DNA from: an uncultured Mucilaginibacter sp.
GTDB lineage: Bacteria; Bacteroidota; Bacteroidia; Sphingobacteriales; Sphingobacteriaceae
Length of the DNA: 40,684 nucleotides
NCBI RefSeq assembly: GCF_946481715.1
Contig: NZ_CAMLOV010000030.1
Span: 1-40,684, forward strand
Reading direction: 5' to 3'
The notes under the pieces were generated by a model that made no database searches, was not told the origin of the DNA, and worked only from the letters and a program-made list of their open reading frames with translations. Of the stretch, positions 7,669 through 14,961 are shown one piece after another. Numbering within the stretch: position 1 is the stretch's first letter; every line of letters begins with the position of its first letter. A program made the position numbers and the translations under genes.

Positions 7669-9123
7669 ATGAAAACCAAAATAGCAGTTGCAAAAGGCGA
7701 CGGGATAGGCCCAGAGATTATGGCCGCCGTGCTGAGGATATTTGATGCCGCAAACGTACAGCTCGCGTATGAGTTCGTAGAGATGGGCAAATCCTACTTT
7801 GATGCAGGGCACTCTACCGGCATGACAGCCGCCGCCAAAGAAACTATAGAACGCCTTGGCCTTTTGTTTAAAGGCCCTATGGAAACCCCAAAAGGCAAAG
7901 GCGTAAAAAGCATCAACGTTACCGCCCGCAAAGTGTGGAACACGTATGCAAACCAGCGCGATTTCCGCTCGTTAAACGGTGTAGATACCGTTTTTTCTAA
8001 AGCGGGCATCCCTATCAACCTAACTATCGTCCGCGAAAATATTGAGGATACTTACGGAGGCATCGAGCACTTGCTTACCAGCGATGTAGCCGTTGGCCGC
8101 CGTATAATCACCCGCCCGGGTTCTGCACAGGTGATACGCTATGCTTTTGAAATGGCCCGCCGTAAAGGTTATACCAAGCTGGCTTGCGGCCACAAGGCAA
8201 ATATCATGAAGCTTACTGATGGGTTGTTCCTCGAAACTTTCCAGGAAATAGCCAAAGAATACCCGGATATTGAATCATCGGACATTATTGTAGATGACCT
8301 TTGCATGAAGCTGGTTTCGCGCCCGGAGATGTTCCAGGCCATTGTATTAACTAACCTGCAGGGCGATATCGTATCAGACCTTTGCGCTGGCTTAGTTGGC
8401 GGGCTTGGCTTTGCGCCATCTGCCAACATTGGCGATAACATCTCCATCTTCGAGGCCGTACACGGTACCGCACCTGATATTGCCGGGCGCGGCGTGGCCA
8501 ACCCTACGGCATTATTACTATCGGGTATTTTGATGCTACGTTATTTAGGCGCTACCACGACTGCCGCAACCATCGAGAACGCATTGTTGTATACTTTAGA
8601 GCAGGGTATCCACACCGGCGATTTTGGCGACAGGAGCAAACCATCCGCCAATACCGATGAATTTGCAGATGCCATCATTGCAAACCTTGGCCAATTGCCG
8701 CAAAAAGGCGTGGTGATTGCACAACCTGATTTTGAATATAAAGCCAATCACGATCACCCTTTAAAAAATAAGCTAACTGTAAGCACCAATGTGCAGGAGG
8801 AAATGGTAGGGGTAGACGTGTTTGTAGAATCGAACGCGCAGCCGGCCGAACTTGCCGAATTGGCAAAACGTAAAACTACCGATAATTTTCAGCTGGTGAT
8901 GATATCAAACCGTGGTACCCAGGTATGGCCAACCGGCTCTATTTTTACCGAACTGGTGAACGAGTATCGCATCCGTTTCGAAAAGAAGGAAGGTACTACT
9001 ATCACCCAAAAAGAGATCCTGCATATCGCAGCCGACCTGTCCGAAGATTTTAAGGTTTGCTCGGTAGAGTTCCTGATGAAATTTGGCGGCAAAATAGGCT
9101 ATACTTTGGCGCAGGGGCAATAA
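7669..9123 (+). CDS. icd: NADP-dependent isocitrate dehydrogenase
   Basis: This TCA-cycle enzyme oxidatively decarboxylates isocitrate to 2-oxoglutarate. The substrate loop S81-x-N83 with R87 and R97 is intact. GHKANIMKLTDGLF carries a catalytic lysine, and DIIVDDLCMK and GDIVSDLCAGL carry metal-binding aspartates. The cofactor segment is HGTAPDIAGRGVANP. At 484 residues it is longer than the E. coli enzyme; the extra ~140 C-terminal residues match the long, Thermus-type form. The product, 2-oxoglutarate, is the carbon skeleton for ammonium assimilation by the glnN pathway elsewhere in the window. NADP rather than NAD specificity is inferred from the family. Confidence 0.92.
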   Translation: MKTKIAVAKGDGIGPEIMAAVLRIFDAANVQLAYEFVEMGKSYFDAGHSTGMTAAAKETIERLGLLFKGPMETPKGKGVKSINVTARKVWNTYANQRDFRSLNGVDTVFSKAGIPINLTIVRENIEDTYGGIEHLLTSDVAVGRRIITRPGSAQVIRYAFEMARRKGYTKLACGHKANIMKLTDGLFLETFQEIAKEYPDIESSDIIVDDLCMKLVSRPEMFQAIVLTNLQGDIVSDLCAGLVGGLGFAPSANIGDNISIFEAVHGTAPDIAGRGVANPTALLLSGILMLRYLGATTTAATIENALLYTLEQGIHTGDFGDRSKPSANTDEFADAIIANLGQLPQKGVVIAQPDFEYKANHDHPLKNKLTVSTNVQEEMVGVDVFVESNAQPAELAELAKRKTTDNFQLVMISNRGTQVWPTGSIFTELVNEYRIRFEKKEGTTITQKEILHIAADLSEDFKVCSVEFLMKFGGKIGYTLAQGQ

Positions 9124-9126
9124 TTG

Positions 9127-9165
9127 AGTCCAAAAGTCCGAAAGTACGAAGTCGGAAATCCAAAA
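9127..9165. repeat. octamer-like tandem repeat (AGTCCGAA type)
   Basis: The units read AGTCCAAA, AGTCCGAA, AGTACGA, AGTCGGAA and ATCCAAAA, a period of 8 with one 7. It starts 4 nt after the icd stop and runs into the terminator. Confidence 0.65.
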
Positions 9166-9197
9166 AAGCGGCGTCCGTTACACACAGACGCCGCTTT
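9165..9197. terminator. bidirectional terminator between icd and the Lys/Ala-rich gene
   Basis: A perfect 11-bp stem (AAAGCGGCGTC at 9165-9175 with GACGCCGCTTT at 9187-9197) has an 11-nt loop and A/T runs on both sides, between convergent genes. Confidence 0.9.
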
Positions 9198-9214
9198 CTT
9201 TTTACGCAATGCTT

Positions 9215-9760
9215 TTAGGCTTTTGCCGCTGTTTTTTTGCGGGTAGCGGTTGTCGGCTTAGCGGCTGCTTTGGCCGTCGGCACCGATTTTGCAGCGCTTG
9301 CTTTAGCTTTGCTTGCTGCCGCAGTTGCTGTTTTTTTAACCTCGCCAGTGGTTGCCTTGGCTTTAGCTGTTACCGCTTTTACTTTATCGTCGGCTTTTGC
9401 TTTAATATCCGCTGTAGTTTCTTTGGCTTTTGTGGTTACTGTTTTTGCTTTTTCGGCCGCTGCGGTTTTAATGGCAGCAGTTTCCTTTTTTGCTTTCGCC
9501 GTGGTGTCGGCGACTTTTTTGCTCGCATCCGCTTTAACAGCATCAACTTTTTTAGCAACGGTGCTTTTTGTTGCCGATGCTTTTTTAGTTACGGTTTGTT
9601 TCTTAGCCGTAACAGATTCCTTGATGTCATCAATTTTGTCTTCCGCTTTTTCTTTCAGGTCTTCGGCAGTATCTTTCGTGCCTTCCCAAAACTCTTCAAT
9701 GGTGTCTTTTATCTTTTCAAAAAAGCCCTTTTCTTCGGGTTGTGTGTTTTCTGTGCTCAT
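9215..9760 (-). CDS. Lys/Ala/Thr-rich protein, histone-H1-like or LEA-like
   Basis: The 181-residue protein has an acidic, amphipathic N-terminus (residues 1-50, with FFEKIKDTIEEFWEGTKDTAEDLKEKAED). A long repetitive basic tail rich in Lys, Ala and Thr follows, ending KKTAAKA. The tail resembles bacterial histone-H1-like proteins that bind DNA. The N-terminal part resembles YtxH or apolipophorin-like helices, so a LEA-type stress protein is an alternative. There is no signal peptide. The opposite strand contains two long open frames caused by the biased codons; the promoterless position before a terminator and the sensible composition favour this strand. Confidence 0.75.
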   Translation of the reverse strand: MSTENTQPEEKGFFEKIKDTIEEFWEGTKDTAEDLKEKAEDKIDDIKESVTAKKQTVTKKASATKSTVAKKVDAVKADASKKVADTTAKAKKETAAIKTAAAEKAKTVTTKAKETTADIKAKADDKVKAVTAKAKATTGEVKKTATAAASKAKASAAKSVPTAKAAAKPTTATRKKTAAKA

Positions 9761-9884
9761 GTTGTTTTTATTTAGGTAGATAGATGGTGTTGTTTTTCAG
9801 AGTAATAACAGGGGCAAATAAAATTTGTTTTAGCCCCGGTACAGGCACTTTCCCTGTAATAGACGGTATTAAATTTATAAACCG

Positions 9885-9892
9885 TATTTTTG
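9885..9892 (+). promoter_or_regulatory. -7 box of the RluA-family gene
   Basis: TATTTTTG matches TAnnTTTG and ends 16 nt before the start codon at 9909. Confidence 0.6.
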
Positions 9893-9908
9893 CGGGCTAT
9901 TATAAAAT

Positions 9909-10628
9909 ATGAAGTTTCCAAAATTTGCCGACCTGATACTGTTTGAAGATGATGATGTAATTGTGGTGAACAAACCGCCGTTTATCAGTTCGCTTGATGA
10001 GCGCGAGGGCGGCGAGATAAATATGCTGCGCCTGGCCAAACAATACAGCGACGATGCCCAAGTGTGCCACCGCCTTGATAAAGAAACATCCGGTGCGCTT
10101 ATTATAGCTAAAAACCCCGAAGCGTACCGCACGGTAAGTATGCAGTTTGAACGGCGCAAGGTTAAAAAAGTGTACCACGCGGTAATTGATGGCACGCATG
10201 TTTTTGAAGAGTTGTTTATTGATTTGCCTATATTAAACGTGGGCAAAGGCAACGTAACCATCAGCCGCCAGGAAGGCAAACGTGCCGAAACGTGGTTTCA
10301 ATCATTAAAGTACTACAAACATTATACGTTGGTAGAATGCCGCCCGGTAACGGGCCGTATGCACCAGATCCGTATCCATTTGGCCTCGCAGCGGGCCGCA
10401 ATAGCGGGAGACGAAATGTATAAAGGCCAGCCGGTATTTCTTTCTAAACTAAAACGGAAATACCAATTGGGCAAAGGCCAGGAGGAGTTGCCCATCATGA
10501 AACGCTTTGCCCTCCACGCATACGAGGTTACCTTTAAATTGCCCAATGAAGAGGAGGTAACCATCCACGCGCCATACCCCAAAGATTTTGAAACGCTGTT
10601 GAAATTGCTGGATAAGTTTGATAGTTAG
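9909..10628 (+). CDS. RluA-family RNA pseudouridine synthase
   Basis: The enzyme converts specific uridines in rRNA or tRNA to pseudouridine. The hallmark H54-R-L-D57 with KETSG gives the catalytic Asp57. VNKPPFI at the start and GRMHQIRIHLAS near residue 150 are the other family motifs. At 239 residues it lacks an N-terminal S4 domain, so it is closer to the short RluA/RluC-like forms than to RluD. The target site cannot be told from sequence. Its stop overlaps the stop of the convergent lipoprotein gene by 3 nt. Confidence 0.92.
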   Translation: MKFPKFADLILFEDDDVIVVNKPPFISSLDEREGGEINMLRLAKQYSDDAQVCHRLDKETSGALIIAKNPEAYRTVSMQFERRKVKKVYHAVIDGTHVFEELFIDLPILNVGKGNVTISRQEGKRAETWFQSLKYYKHYTLVECRPVTGRMHQIRIHLASQRAAIAGDEMYKGQPVFLSKLKRKYQLGKGQEELPIMKRFALHAYEVTFKLPNEEEVTIHAPYPKDFETLLKLLDKFDS

Positions 10629-11542
10629 ATCAGTTGTTTCTGTTCATAAGTTTTTAATAATACATCGGCTTGCTTGCGGTCGTTTTTCAAAAGCAACTTA
10701 AAATAAGGGTTTACCAGTTTGTTGGTTTGGCTGGCTGGAAATGACTTCTCAAGGTATGTATAAGCCTCGCTGTAGTAGTCAGATAGTTTGGCCGGGTCGT
10801 AATCCATTATCGGCGTATTATCCATGCCGTTTAATAGCGTACCCATGTACGCTGACCAGTTGGCTTTGGCCGCGCCCGAAATAATAGCACCAGGGTGTTC
10901 AAAAGTGAACTTCTCCCACCATATTGCCCGGTCGGCGAGTTGGACGGGGCTAATAGTTAGCCCTGCATCCTCCTGGAAACCCTCCTTTTCTTCCTTATTA
11001 AGTTGGGCAAGGTATTCTTTTAAAACAGCCGAAACATATGGGTAAAACCATTTGGCAACAAAATCATAGTCGCGGCCAATATAGGTATCTCCTTCAGACA
11101 TGTATACGTAAAAGCCGTTTTCTTTGAGTTTATAGGCATAGGCCGAAAGTTTTGCCGAAAGCCTGGGTTTTGCCACGGTATCGTTACCCGGTATTGCTAC
11201 CACTAAGGAGTCTAAGTGGAGATCTTGATGGTCCAATTGGTCAAGGCCGTTATTCAACTTTGCAAAAAAACCATCAAATAAAAGGTATGCAGAATCCCTG
11301 GTGGCTTCATCCTTAGTGGCAAACCATTGGGCATATTTTTTTGCACCTAATACTGCCGATTCCATCTTCGTGGTATCTAAGCCATTTAAATAAGAGGAGT
11401 ATTTATTTAATATGGCTTGCCCGTAAGGCAAGCTTTGCTTAGCCGGCACTGCGGCCCTTTTAAGGTCAACCGGTTTTTTTGTAGAAGGATATTGGCATGC
11501 GGCGAGGCTAAGGGCGCAAAATAATAATACATACTTTAACAT
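10625..11542 (-). CDS. lipoprotein of unknown function
   Basis: Starting at the ATG at 11542, the 305-residue protein has a lipoprotein signal with lipobox L-A-A-C16. An upstream frame extension to 11569 would add nine residues before this signal and is less likely. The body is mostly helical and soluble. A C-terminal part, from about residue 220 (KANWSAYMGTLLNGMDN onward), looks like its own module. I recognise no family. It ends inside the last codons of the convergent RluA-family gene. Upstream is the terminator of the small lipoprotein gene, so it probably has its own promoter, which I cannot locate. Confidence 0.75.
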   Translation of the reverse strand: MLKYVLLFCALSLAACQYPSTKKPVDLKRAAVPAKQSLPYGQAILNKYSSYLNGLDTTKMESAVLGAKKYAQWFATKDEATRDSAYLLFDGFFAKLNNGLDQLDHQDLHLDSLVVAIPGNDTVAKPRLSAKLSAYAYKLKENGFYVYMSEGDTYIGRDYDFVAKWFYPYVSAVLKEYLAQLNKEEKEGFQEDAGLTISPVQLADRAIWWEKFTFEHPGAIISGAAKANWSAYMGTLLNGMDNTPIMDYDPAKLSDYYSEAYTYLEKSFPASQTNKLVNPYFKLLLKNDRKQADVLLKTYEQKQLI

Positions 11543-11573
11543 ACAACTGGCGAGATTAATACAACGCAAAAAA

Positions 11574-11596
11574 GCCCGTGCATAAAATGCACAGGC
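11574..11596 (-). terminator. terminator after the small DTTPP lipoprotein gene
   Basis: The stem pairs GCC-C-GTGCAT (11574-11583) with ATGCAC-A-GGC (11587-11596), with one mismatch and a 3-nt loop. On the minus strand it is followed by a run of six Ts. Confidence 0.75.
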
Positions 11597-11628
11597 CTAC
11601 TTATTTTTAACAGCTCAACGAAATGTTA

Positions 11629-11847
11629 TTATTTCGATGGAGGAGTTGTATCTCTTTGTACAGTAAATGTTGAAGCTGCAGGTGGCGTAGTATCTCTTGA
11701 TACTTTGAAAGACGGTGGCGTAGTGTCTTTTTTAGATTTAGATAACGCGCCCATAGTGCCTTTTGGTGCAACGGAATGGTCTTTTTGGCAAGAATAAATG
11801 CTGGTGGCAATAAGGGCCAGGGCAACAAAAGGTATAATTTTTTTCAT
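11629..11847 (-). CDS. 72-residue lipoprotein with three DTTPP repeats
   Basis: The protein begins with a lipoprotein signal peptide ending I-Y-S-C20. The short mature part contains three copies of (R/K)DTTPP starting at D41, D52 and D66, separated by FKVS- or FTVQ-type segments. The last copy ends the protein. No domain is recognisable, and the mature chain is too short to be an enzyme. A hairpin terminator follows. The opposite flank is an AT-rich region with three long imperfect repeats shared with the divergent TPR gene. It may be a surface peptide or a structural lipoprotein; this is a guess. Confidence 0.7.
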   Translation of the reverse strand: MKKIIPFVALALIATSIYSCQKDHSVAPKGTMGALSKSKKDTTPPSFKVSRDTTPPAASTFTVQRDTTPPSK

Positions 11848-11916
11848 GATTCGTAGTAGTTTTTTCGGCTGTCGCTTTTTTTATTGTGTAAAAATAATAA
11901 TTATTTTGTAAACCAA

Positions 11917-12070
11917 GTATAAATACGTGTTTTTTTTTAAAAAAAAAGTTTAATAAGTACAGATCGTTTATCAGGTATTAATACGTAGTTAATTTAAAAA
12001 AGTTTTGATTATTGCTCATTTCATACCACGTATTATTACCCGGTTTTTTTTAAAAAGTTTTAAGCAGGTA
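11917..12070. repeat. three imperfect ~55-bp repeats in an AT-rich divergent intergenic region
   Basis: The copies start at 11917, 11975 and 12030. Each begins with a GTATnAnTAC-like palindromic core (GTATAAATAC, GTATTAATAC, GTATTATTAC). In each, a T-run joined to an A-run and then GTTT follows. In copy 1 nine Ts are followed by nine As. A further GTAT at 12068 may start a fourth partial copy. The array lies between the divergent small lipoprotein and TPR genes. Confidence 0.65.
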
Positions 12071-12119
12071 TAATTTGTTTTTATCAAAGGCAAACGTAAA
12101 TTTATGGAAAATATACTTC

Positions 12120-13628
12120 ATGCTCAGAAAGCTATTTTTTGCTTTAAATATTACCCTCCTAATTACTATTTCACTAAGGGCATCTGTCCCTGATGCAATA
12201 GTTGTGCCGCCGCATCAACCAAAAATTAACCGTGATACCTTAGCAGATATACTGCAGCAAAAAGATGATTTTTTGAGGCAAAAAAGGCTTGTTGTATTTG
12301 TAAAAAATTACATACAGGCATCGATAGAAACTAAGCTTGTTGCCGTGCAAGATACTTTTAACCAGGCGTTTATAAAATACGGCATGGTTGATAAGGATGC
12401 ATTTTCTACCTTTATGGCAAGCTTTGCTTTATATAAACAGCACAATTTAAAGGATGCAGAAGTTTATATGAATAAGGCCATTCAACTGGCCGATAAGCGG
12501 AACGACCCTTATTTATTGTTTCAGTTTTATACACATTTAGGCTTTATTCAAACCGACCGGGGGAACTTTATTGATGCCATTTATAACTACCGTTTGGCCA
12601 AAAAAGAGGTGTTAAAATTGAAGGATAAGCTGAAAGATAACAGGCCGCAAGCCTCGCTTAATATCAATATATCCGATCTTTATTACAAATCGGGGTTCTA
12701 TACCCAGTCGTTAAACTACCTGGACAAGGCTTTGGCGCTAATAAGCAACGACGAAAAAAATATGACTTTGCTATCAAGCGTAATATATTATAATAAGTCT
12801 GAAAACTATTTTAGGAAAAACAACCTCGATTCGTTAAAGGCGTATCATGCTAAATTGAATGACCCGCGCAATAAGAATTATAAGATATTTAATTACCGCC
12901 AGCGTACTGCTTATTATATAACGCTACTGAAACACGATTACCCCCTCGCCATAAAACAAATACAAACGCTGGTTAAAAACCCTAAATATATTTACAACGA
13001 GTTGGAAGATCAGCGCCTGGCCGACGCTTATTTTATGAACGGGCAACTCGATTCGGCAAAGAAGAAAGTGGATGGGCAACTGGCTATTGCGGCGGCAAAC
13101 AACCACCCCGAAATTAAATACCACCTGTACGAGCTGTTGGCACAAATAGCGCAGCAAAAAGGCGATAATAAGTTGGCAGCCGATAATTTTATGATGGCGT
13201 TGAAAGAATCGCAGGAGAATAACCGCAGGCTGGCCCAGGTGGGGGATATATCATCCCAAATAAAAATAGATGAGGCGGAAAACTTGTACGTACAACGCAC
13301 GGCCGTTTATGAAAAAGAAAGGCTATGGCTAATATTTATGGTGGTGGTTTCGGCTCTCATCATTGTGGCTATTGCGCTTATATACCGTAACGTAAAACAG
13401 AAAAGGCATTACGAGCAACTGCTTTTTGCTACAAAAAAGGCTGAACTTGCGTTTATCAACTCGCACGAAGTACGCAAACACCTTACCAATATCCTCGGCA
13501 TTATGGATATCATTCAGCATAGCGACAATAACAAAGAGGAATACAAGCAATGCGAAGAATACCTGCTTAGCTCTGCCAAACGCCTCGATGAGGCCATTAA
13601 AAATATCTCCGAGAAAATAAATGAGTAA
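12120..13628 (+). CDS. TPR sensor protein ending in a histidine-kinase-like dimerisation helix
   Basis: The 502-residue protein has a signal peptide (about 1-22). A periplasmic solenoid of TPR-like helices spans residues ~50-395, and one membrane segment lies near 402-424 (LWLIFMVVVSALIIVAIALIY). A cytoplasmic tail follows. The last 58 residues, with NSH449EVRKHLTNILG, look like the H-box helix of a histidine kinase. No N, G1, F or G2 box of an ATPase domain follows; the frame stops and a minus-strand gene begins 3 nt later. The ATG at 12120 is preferred over a TTG at 12075 because it starts the signal peptide. TAATTTG at 12071-12077 is a possible promoter. It may partner with a separate kinase, but none is nearby. 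Confidence 0.8.
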   Translation: MLRKLFFALNITLLITISLRASVPDAIVVPPHQPKINRDTLADILQQKDDFLRQKRLVVFVKNYIQASIETKLVAVQDTFNQAFIKYGMVDKDAFSTFMASFALYKQHNLKDAEVYMNKAIQLADKRNDPYLLFQFYTHLGFIQTDRGNFIDAIYNYRLAKKEVLKLKDKLKDNRPQASLNINISDLYYKSGFYTQSLNYLDKALALISNDEKNMTLLSSVIYYNKSENYFRKNNLDSLKAYHAKLNDPRNKNYKIFNYRQRTAYYITLLKHDYPLAIKQIQTLVKNPKYIYNELEDQRLADAYFMNGQLDSAKKKVDGQLAIAAANNHPEIKYHLYELLAQIAQQKGDNKLAADNFMMALKESQENNRRLAQVGDISSQIKIDEAENLYVQRTAVYEKERLWLIFMVVVSALIIVAIALIYRNVKQKRHYEQLLFATKKAELAFINSHEVRKHLTNILGIMDIIQHSDNNKEEYKQCEEYLLSSAKRLDEAIKNISEKINE

Positions 13629-13631
13629 CGC

Positions 13632-14345
13632 TTAGTCCTTTTGGTACACCAAAAAGTGCTGAATGGGCATAAACTCCCCATCCTGCACCAGGTGAAAGCC
13701 ATTTGCGGCCATTTCTGTATTTACCTGTTTAATGCTCATTTTATGCAGCTTCTTTATCGGCACATCCGGGTCTTCCGCACGGTACTCCAACAATAAAAGT
13801 TTTCCGTTTGGCTTTAAGGCTGCGCGGATAGCCTGCAGCATTTCCCGTGGATAAAGCAGTTCGTGGTAAACATCCACCATTAGCGCAAGGTCTATGGTAT
13901 TAGCGGGCAGGTTTGGGGAACGTTCGCCGCCTTTTACAACGGTAACATTATCTTGCTTCAGTTTCCGGCTCCTAAATTTCAGGTAATTGATAGCTTCATT
14001 CTGTATCTCTACGGCGTAAACTTTACCCTTATTAACTTTTGGTGCAATACGGAAAGTATAATAACCTGTGCCGGCGCCTATATCCGCCACTATGCTGTTA
14101 GCTGTAATTGGCAGTTTTGCTATAGCAAGGTCCGCATTCTCTTCCTGCTGGCGGGTGTTGCGTTCTAACCAGGCCGCGCCATCAAAACTCATAACTTGTG
14201 CTGTTTCGCGCCCAAGGTAAAACTTGCCGGTGCCACCTTCGGTAGCTTTTTTATAAGTGTATACAGTATTGTTTTGCTGCGCCGATAAGTAAAGCGAATA
14301 CACCAGGCCACAAACAATTAGTAAAGCATATTTTAAATTACGCAT
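13632..14345 (-). CDS. exported class I SAM-dependent methyltransferase-like protein
   Basis: The 237-residue protein carries the SAM-binding motif VADIGAGTGYYTFRIA (from about residue 85) and an acidic loop after it (AVEIQNE). The later motif NTIDLALMVDVYHEL is also typical of class I methyltransferases. Unusually, it starts with a convincing signal peptide (MRNLKYALLIVCGLVYSLYLSAQ), which would place it outside the cytoplasm where SAM is not expected. Similar exported proteins occur in Bacteroidota. The acceptor substrate is unknown. It is convergent with the TPR sensor gene. Confidence 0.85.
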   Translation of the reverse strand: MRNLKYALLIVCGLVYSLYLSAQQNNTVYTYKKATEGGTGKFYLGRETAQVMSFDGAAWLERNTRQQEENADLAIAKLPITANSIVADIGAGTGYYTFRIAPKVNKGKVYAVEIQNEAINYLKFRSRKLKQDNVTVVKGGERSPNLPANTIDLALMVDVYHELLYPREMLQAIRAALKPNGKLLLLEYRAEDPDVPIKKLHKMSIKQVNTEMAANGFHLVQDGEFMPIQHFLVYQKD

Positions 14346-14395
14346 AGTTAACCAACGTAAAATAGGCGGCCGCAGTTTGCCGATAAAATATTATA

Positions 14396-14461
14396 GGCTT
14401 TAGAATTTCGCGATTTAGGTTTTAGAATTTCAGGCTTTAGGCTTTAGAATTTCAACTTATA
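14396..14461. repeat. 22-bp tandem repeat, three copies
   Basis: The 14-bp core GG(C/T)TTTAGAATTTC starts at 14396, 14418 and 14440, exactly 22 bp apart. The remaining 8 bp of each unit vary and end in TTTA or TATA. The third unit overlaps the stop codon of the Rrf2 gene. Confidence 0.85.
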
Positions 14462-14891
14462 GGTTTATCAAACTCGTTTCCCTGGCTATAATATCAGCTA
14501 TGCTGGTTTCTGATAAAATTTTTAGCGAAGCATCCCGTACCTCAATAAACACATCGCGGATGCCGCAGGTGCGTTCTTGGTGGCATTCATCACAACGATG
14601 ATAAAAATTAAGGCTGGCGCAGGGTACCATAGCAATAGGGCCATCGGTAATACGCATAATGCTTACCAGAAAAATCTCTTTCGGATCTTTATTTAGGCTG
14701 TAACCACCGCCTGCACCTTTTTTGCTGTACAAAAAGCCCGCGTTTCGCAGGTCTAAAAGTATCTGTTCCAAAAATTTCTTAGGGATTTTCTCCACTTCGG
14801 CAATTTTTGATATCTGCATGGGCGGTTTATCCATGTTTTTGCCCATGGCTACCAGCGCTTTTATAGCGTATTTAGTTTTTTTGGATAGCAT
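14457..14891 (-). CDS. Rrf2-family transcriptional regulator
   Basis: The 144-residue protein has the N-terminal winged-helix typical of Rrf2 proteins (KKTKYAIKALVAMGKN, then IPKKFLEQILLDLRNAGFLYSKKGAGGGYSL). Near residues 90-115 are four cysteines in the arrangement C-x8-C-x2-C-x5-C, with a histidine next to them. In this family such cysteines bind an Fe-S cluster or sense redox state. Its own promoter region contains a long inverted repeat, consistent with autoregulation. The spacing differs from that of classical IscR, so the signal sensed is unclear. Confidence 0.92.
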   Translation of the reverse strand: MLSKKTKYAIKALVAMGKNMDKPPMQISKIAEVEKIPKKFLEQILLDLRNAGFLYSKKGAGGGYSLNKDPKEIFLVSIMRITDGPIAMVPCASLNFYHRCDECHQERTCGIRDVFIEVRDASLKILSETSIADIIARETSLINL

Positions 14892-14907
14892 TTTAAAAAT
14901 TAAGCTG

Positions 14908-14915
14908 CAAAGTTA
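14908..14915 (-). promoter_or_regulatory. -7 box of the Rrf2 regulator gene
   Basis: On the minus strand this reads TAACTTTG, an exact TAnnTTTG match ending 16 nt before the start codon. Confidence 0.65.
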
Positions 14916-14940
14916 CGTAAACAAAGTTTGTTAAGCTAAC
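14912..14940. promoter_or_regulatory. candidate Rrf2 operator (29-bp inverted repeat)
   Basis: The centre is AACAAA-G-TTTGTT (14920-14932), perfect over 6 bp per arm. The symmetry extends to GTTA (14912-14915) and TAAC (14937-14940), giving 11 of 14 paired positions about 14926. It overlaps the -7 box and the region just upstream, where a repressor would block transcription. Confidence 0.6.
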
Positions 14941-14961
14941 GGCTGAAAATTAAGTAAAAAA

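Noticed and set aside
9209..9779. Two long plus-strand frames (188 and 180 codons) opposite the Lys/Ala-rich gene.
   Set aside because: Their translations are Cys/Phe-rich or Ala/Val-rich mirror images of the biased Lys/Ala codons. They have no motif and lack a promoter.
11607..11828. A second minus-strand frame overlapping the small DTTPP lipoprotein.
   Set aside because: It lacks a signal peptide or domain. The other frame has a clear lipobox and repeats.
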